From DATHBP01 sp035296085 (GTDB lineage Bacteria > Actinomycetota > Actinomycetes > Propionibacteriales > Nocardioidaceae): 5,800 nucleotides of DNA. Below the pieces are notes generated by a model. The model had not been told where the DNA came from. It worked only from the letters and a program-made list of their open reading frames with translations, and ran no database searches. Positions 5,221 to 5,800 of this stretch are shown here, in pieces. The translations under genes and the position numbers were made by a program. Within the stretch, counting starts at the first letter, position 1. The number at the start of each line of letters is the position of its first letter. The stretch is taken from assembly GCA_035296085.1 (NCBI GenBank), contig DATHBP010000009.1:1-5800 (forward strand), given 5' to 3'.

Positions 5221-5800
5221 TCAGGCGGCCTTGTCGAGCCGTTTGCGCTCGGCCGCCTGGCGCCTGGCGTCATCCCTGGCCCGCGTCGCGTAGACGTCGA
5301 CGTAGGTCTGCCCGGAGAGCTCCATGATGTGGTACATGATCTCGTCGGTGATCGAGCGGAGGATGTAGCGGTCGCCCTCCATGCCCTCGTAGCGCGAGAA
5401 GTCCAGCGGCTTGCCGAACCGCACGCGCGGCCGCATGAAGCGCCCGAACATCTTGCCGGGCGGTGCGATCTGGTCGGTGTTGATCACGGCGACCGGGATC
5501 ACGGGCACCTTCGCTTCCAGAGCCAGCCGGGCGACGCCGGTCTTGCCCCGGTAGAGACGCCCGTCATGAGAGCGGGTCCCCTCCGGGTAGATCCCGAAGA
5601 GGTCGCCCGCCCGCAGCACCTTGAGCCCCGAGCTCAGTGCGCCCTCGGAGGCGCGGCCGCCCGAGCGGTCGATCGGCACCTGGCCCGCGCCGGCGAAGAA
5701 CGAGCGCTGCAGCCAGCCCTTCACGCCTCGACCGGTGAAGTACTCAGCCTTCGCGACGAACGTCACCCGGCGCGGAATCGTGACCGGCATGAACAGCCAG
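5221..5800 (-). CDS. plsC: 1-acyl-sn-glycerol-3-phosphate acyltransferase (PlsC family), 5' end outside window
   Basis: Membrane-associated acyltransferase that in this family adds the second acyl chain to lysophosphatidic acid to form phosphatidic acid. About 192 residues are visible. The frame continues to the window edge as Trp-Leu-Phe before the ATG at 5790, so that ATG is internal. The family's first motif, NHxxxxD with the catalytic His, normally lies just before this and is therefore outside. Visible, counting from the Trp: RRVTFVAKAEYFTGRGVKGW (10-29), typical of actinobacterial members; GQVPIDR (39-45), block II; GIYPEGTRSHDG (69-80), block III with the glycerol-phosphate-binding EGTRS; and VPVIPVAV (98-105), block IV. 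The C-terminus is a charged helix rich in Arg, Lys and Ala. Convergent with the DUF1028 gene across a 22-base gap. Substrate specificity within the family cannot be settled here. Confidence 0.93.
   Translation of the reverse strand, partial: WLFMPVTIPRRVTFVAKAEYFTGRGVKGWLQRSFFAGAGQVPIDRSGGRASEGALSSGLKVLRAGDLFGIYPEGTRSHDGRLYRGKTGVARLALEAKVPVIPVAVINTDQIAPPGKMFGRFMRPRVRFGKPLDFSRYEGMEGDRYILRSITDEIMYHIMELSGQTYVDVYATRARDDARRQAAERKRLDKAA

Noticed and set aside
5177..5230. Inverted repeats around the DUF1028/plsC junction as a terminator
   Set aside because: The outer 7-bp arms are 37 bases apart and the inner palindrome has no loop; GC-rich coding sequence gives such matches by chance.
5788..5790. 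ATG at 5790 as the start of the acyltransferase
   Set aside because: The frame continues upstream and this start would leave out the essential NHxxxxD motif.

Overview
The window is very GC-rich and its codons mostly end in G or C. Gene families, TANNNT-type -10 boxes and apparently leaderless GTG starts all point to a high-GC Gram-positive actinobacterium; the genus cannot be told from the sequence. It looks like ordinary chromosome: six genes cover nearly everything, the largest gap is about 64 bases, and I see no mobile element, CRISPR array, RNA gene or sign of transfer.

Layout, left to right. (1) The 3' part of a membrane-anchored Ser/Thr protein kinase (+), with the end of the kinase domain, one membrane helix and four PASTA repeats. 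(2) An EamA/DMT ten-helix transporter (+), starting 9 bases after the kinase stop, with its Shine-Dalgarno overlapping that stop. (3) A low-specificity threonine aldolase (-), convergent with the transporter across a 42-base gap that holds a hairpin. (4) A phosphofructokinase (-) upstream of the aldolase. It carries Asp104 and Lys124, the signature of the pyrophosphate-dependent type. (5) A DUF1028 protein (+), divergent from the phosphofructokinase across a 60-base gap with overlapping promoters. (6) The 3' part of a PlsC-type acyltransferase (-), convergent with the DUF1028 gene and running off the right edge.

The genes fall into a kinase-transporter operon, a glycolysis/amino-acid pair read the other way, the DUF1028 gene, and a phospholipid-synthesis gene. 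A PASTA kinase (cell-wall sensing), a phosphofructokinase and a PlsC-like acyltransferase lying close together resembles, from memory, a conserved actinobacterial neighbourhood around PknL-like kinases and aromatic amino-acid genes. That comparison is recollection, not a search.

The most informative details are: the PPi-type active site of the phosphofructokinase; two -10 boxes (TAGGTT and TAGGGT) placed exactly 6 bases before GTG codons, which suggests leaderless transcripts and moves the aldolase start two codons inward; overlapping divergent promoters between pfp and the DUF1028 gene; and a Thr at position 2 of the DUF1028 protein that could be an N-terminal nucleophile. I found no convincing wholly new system.
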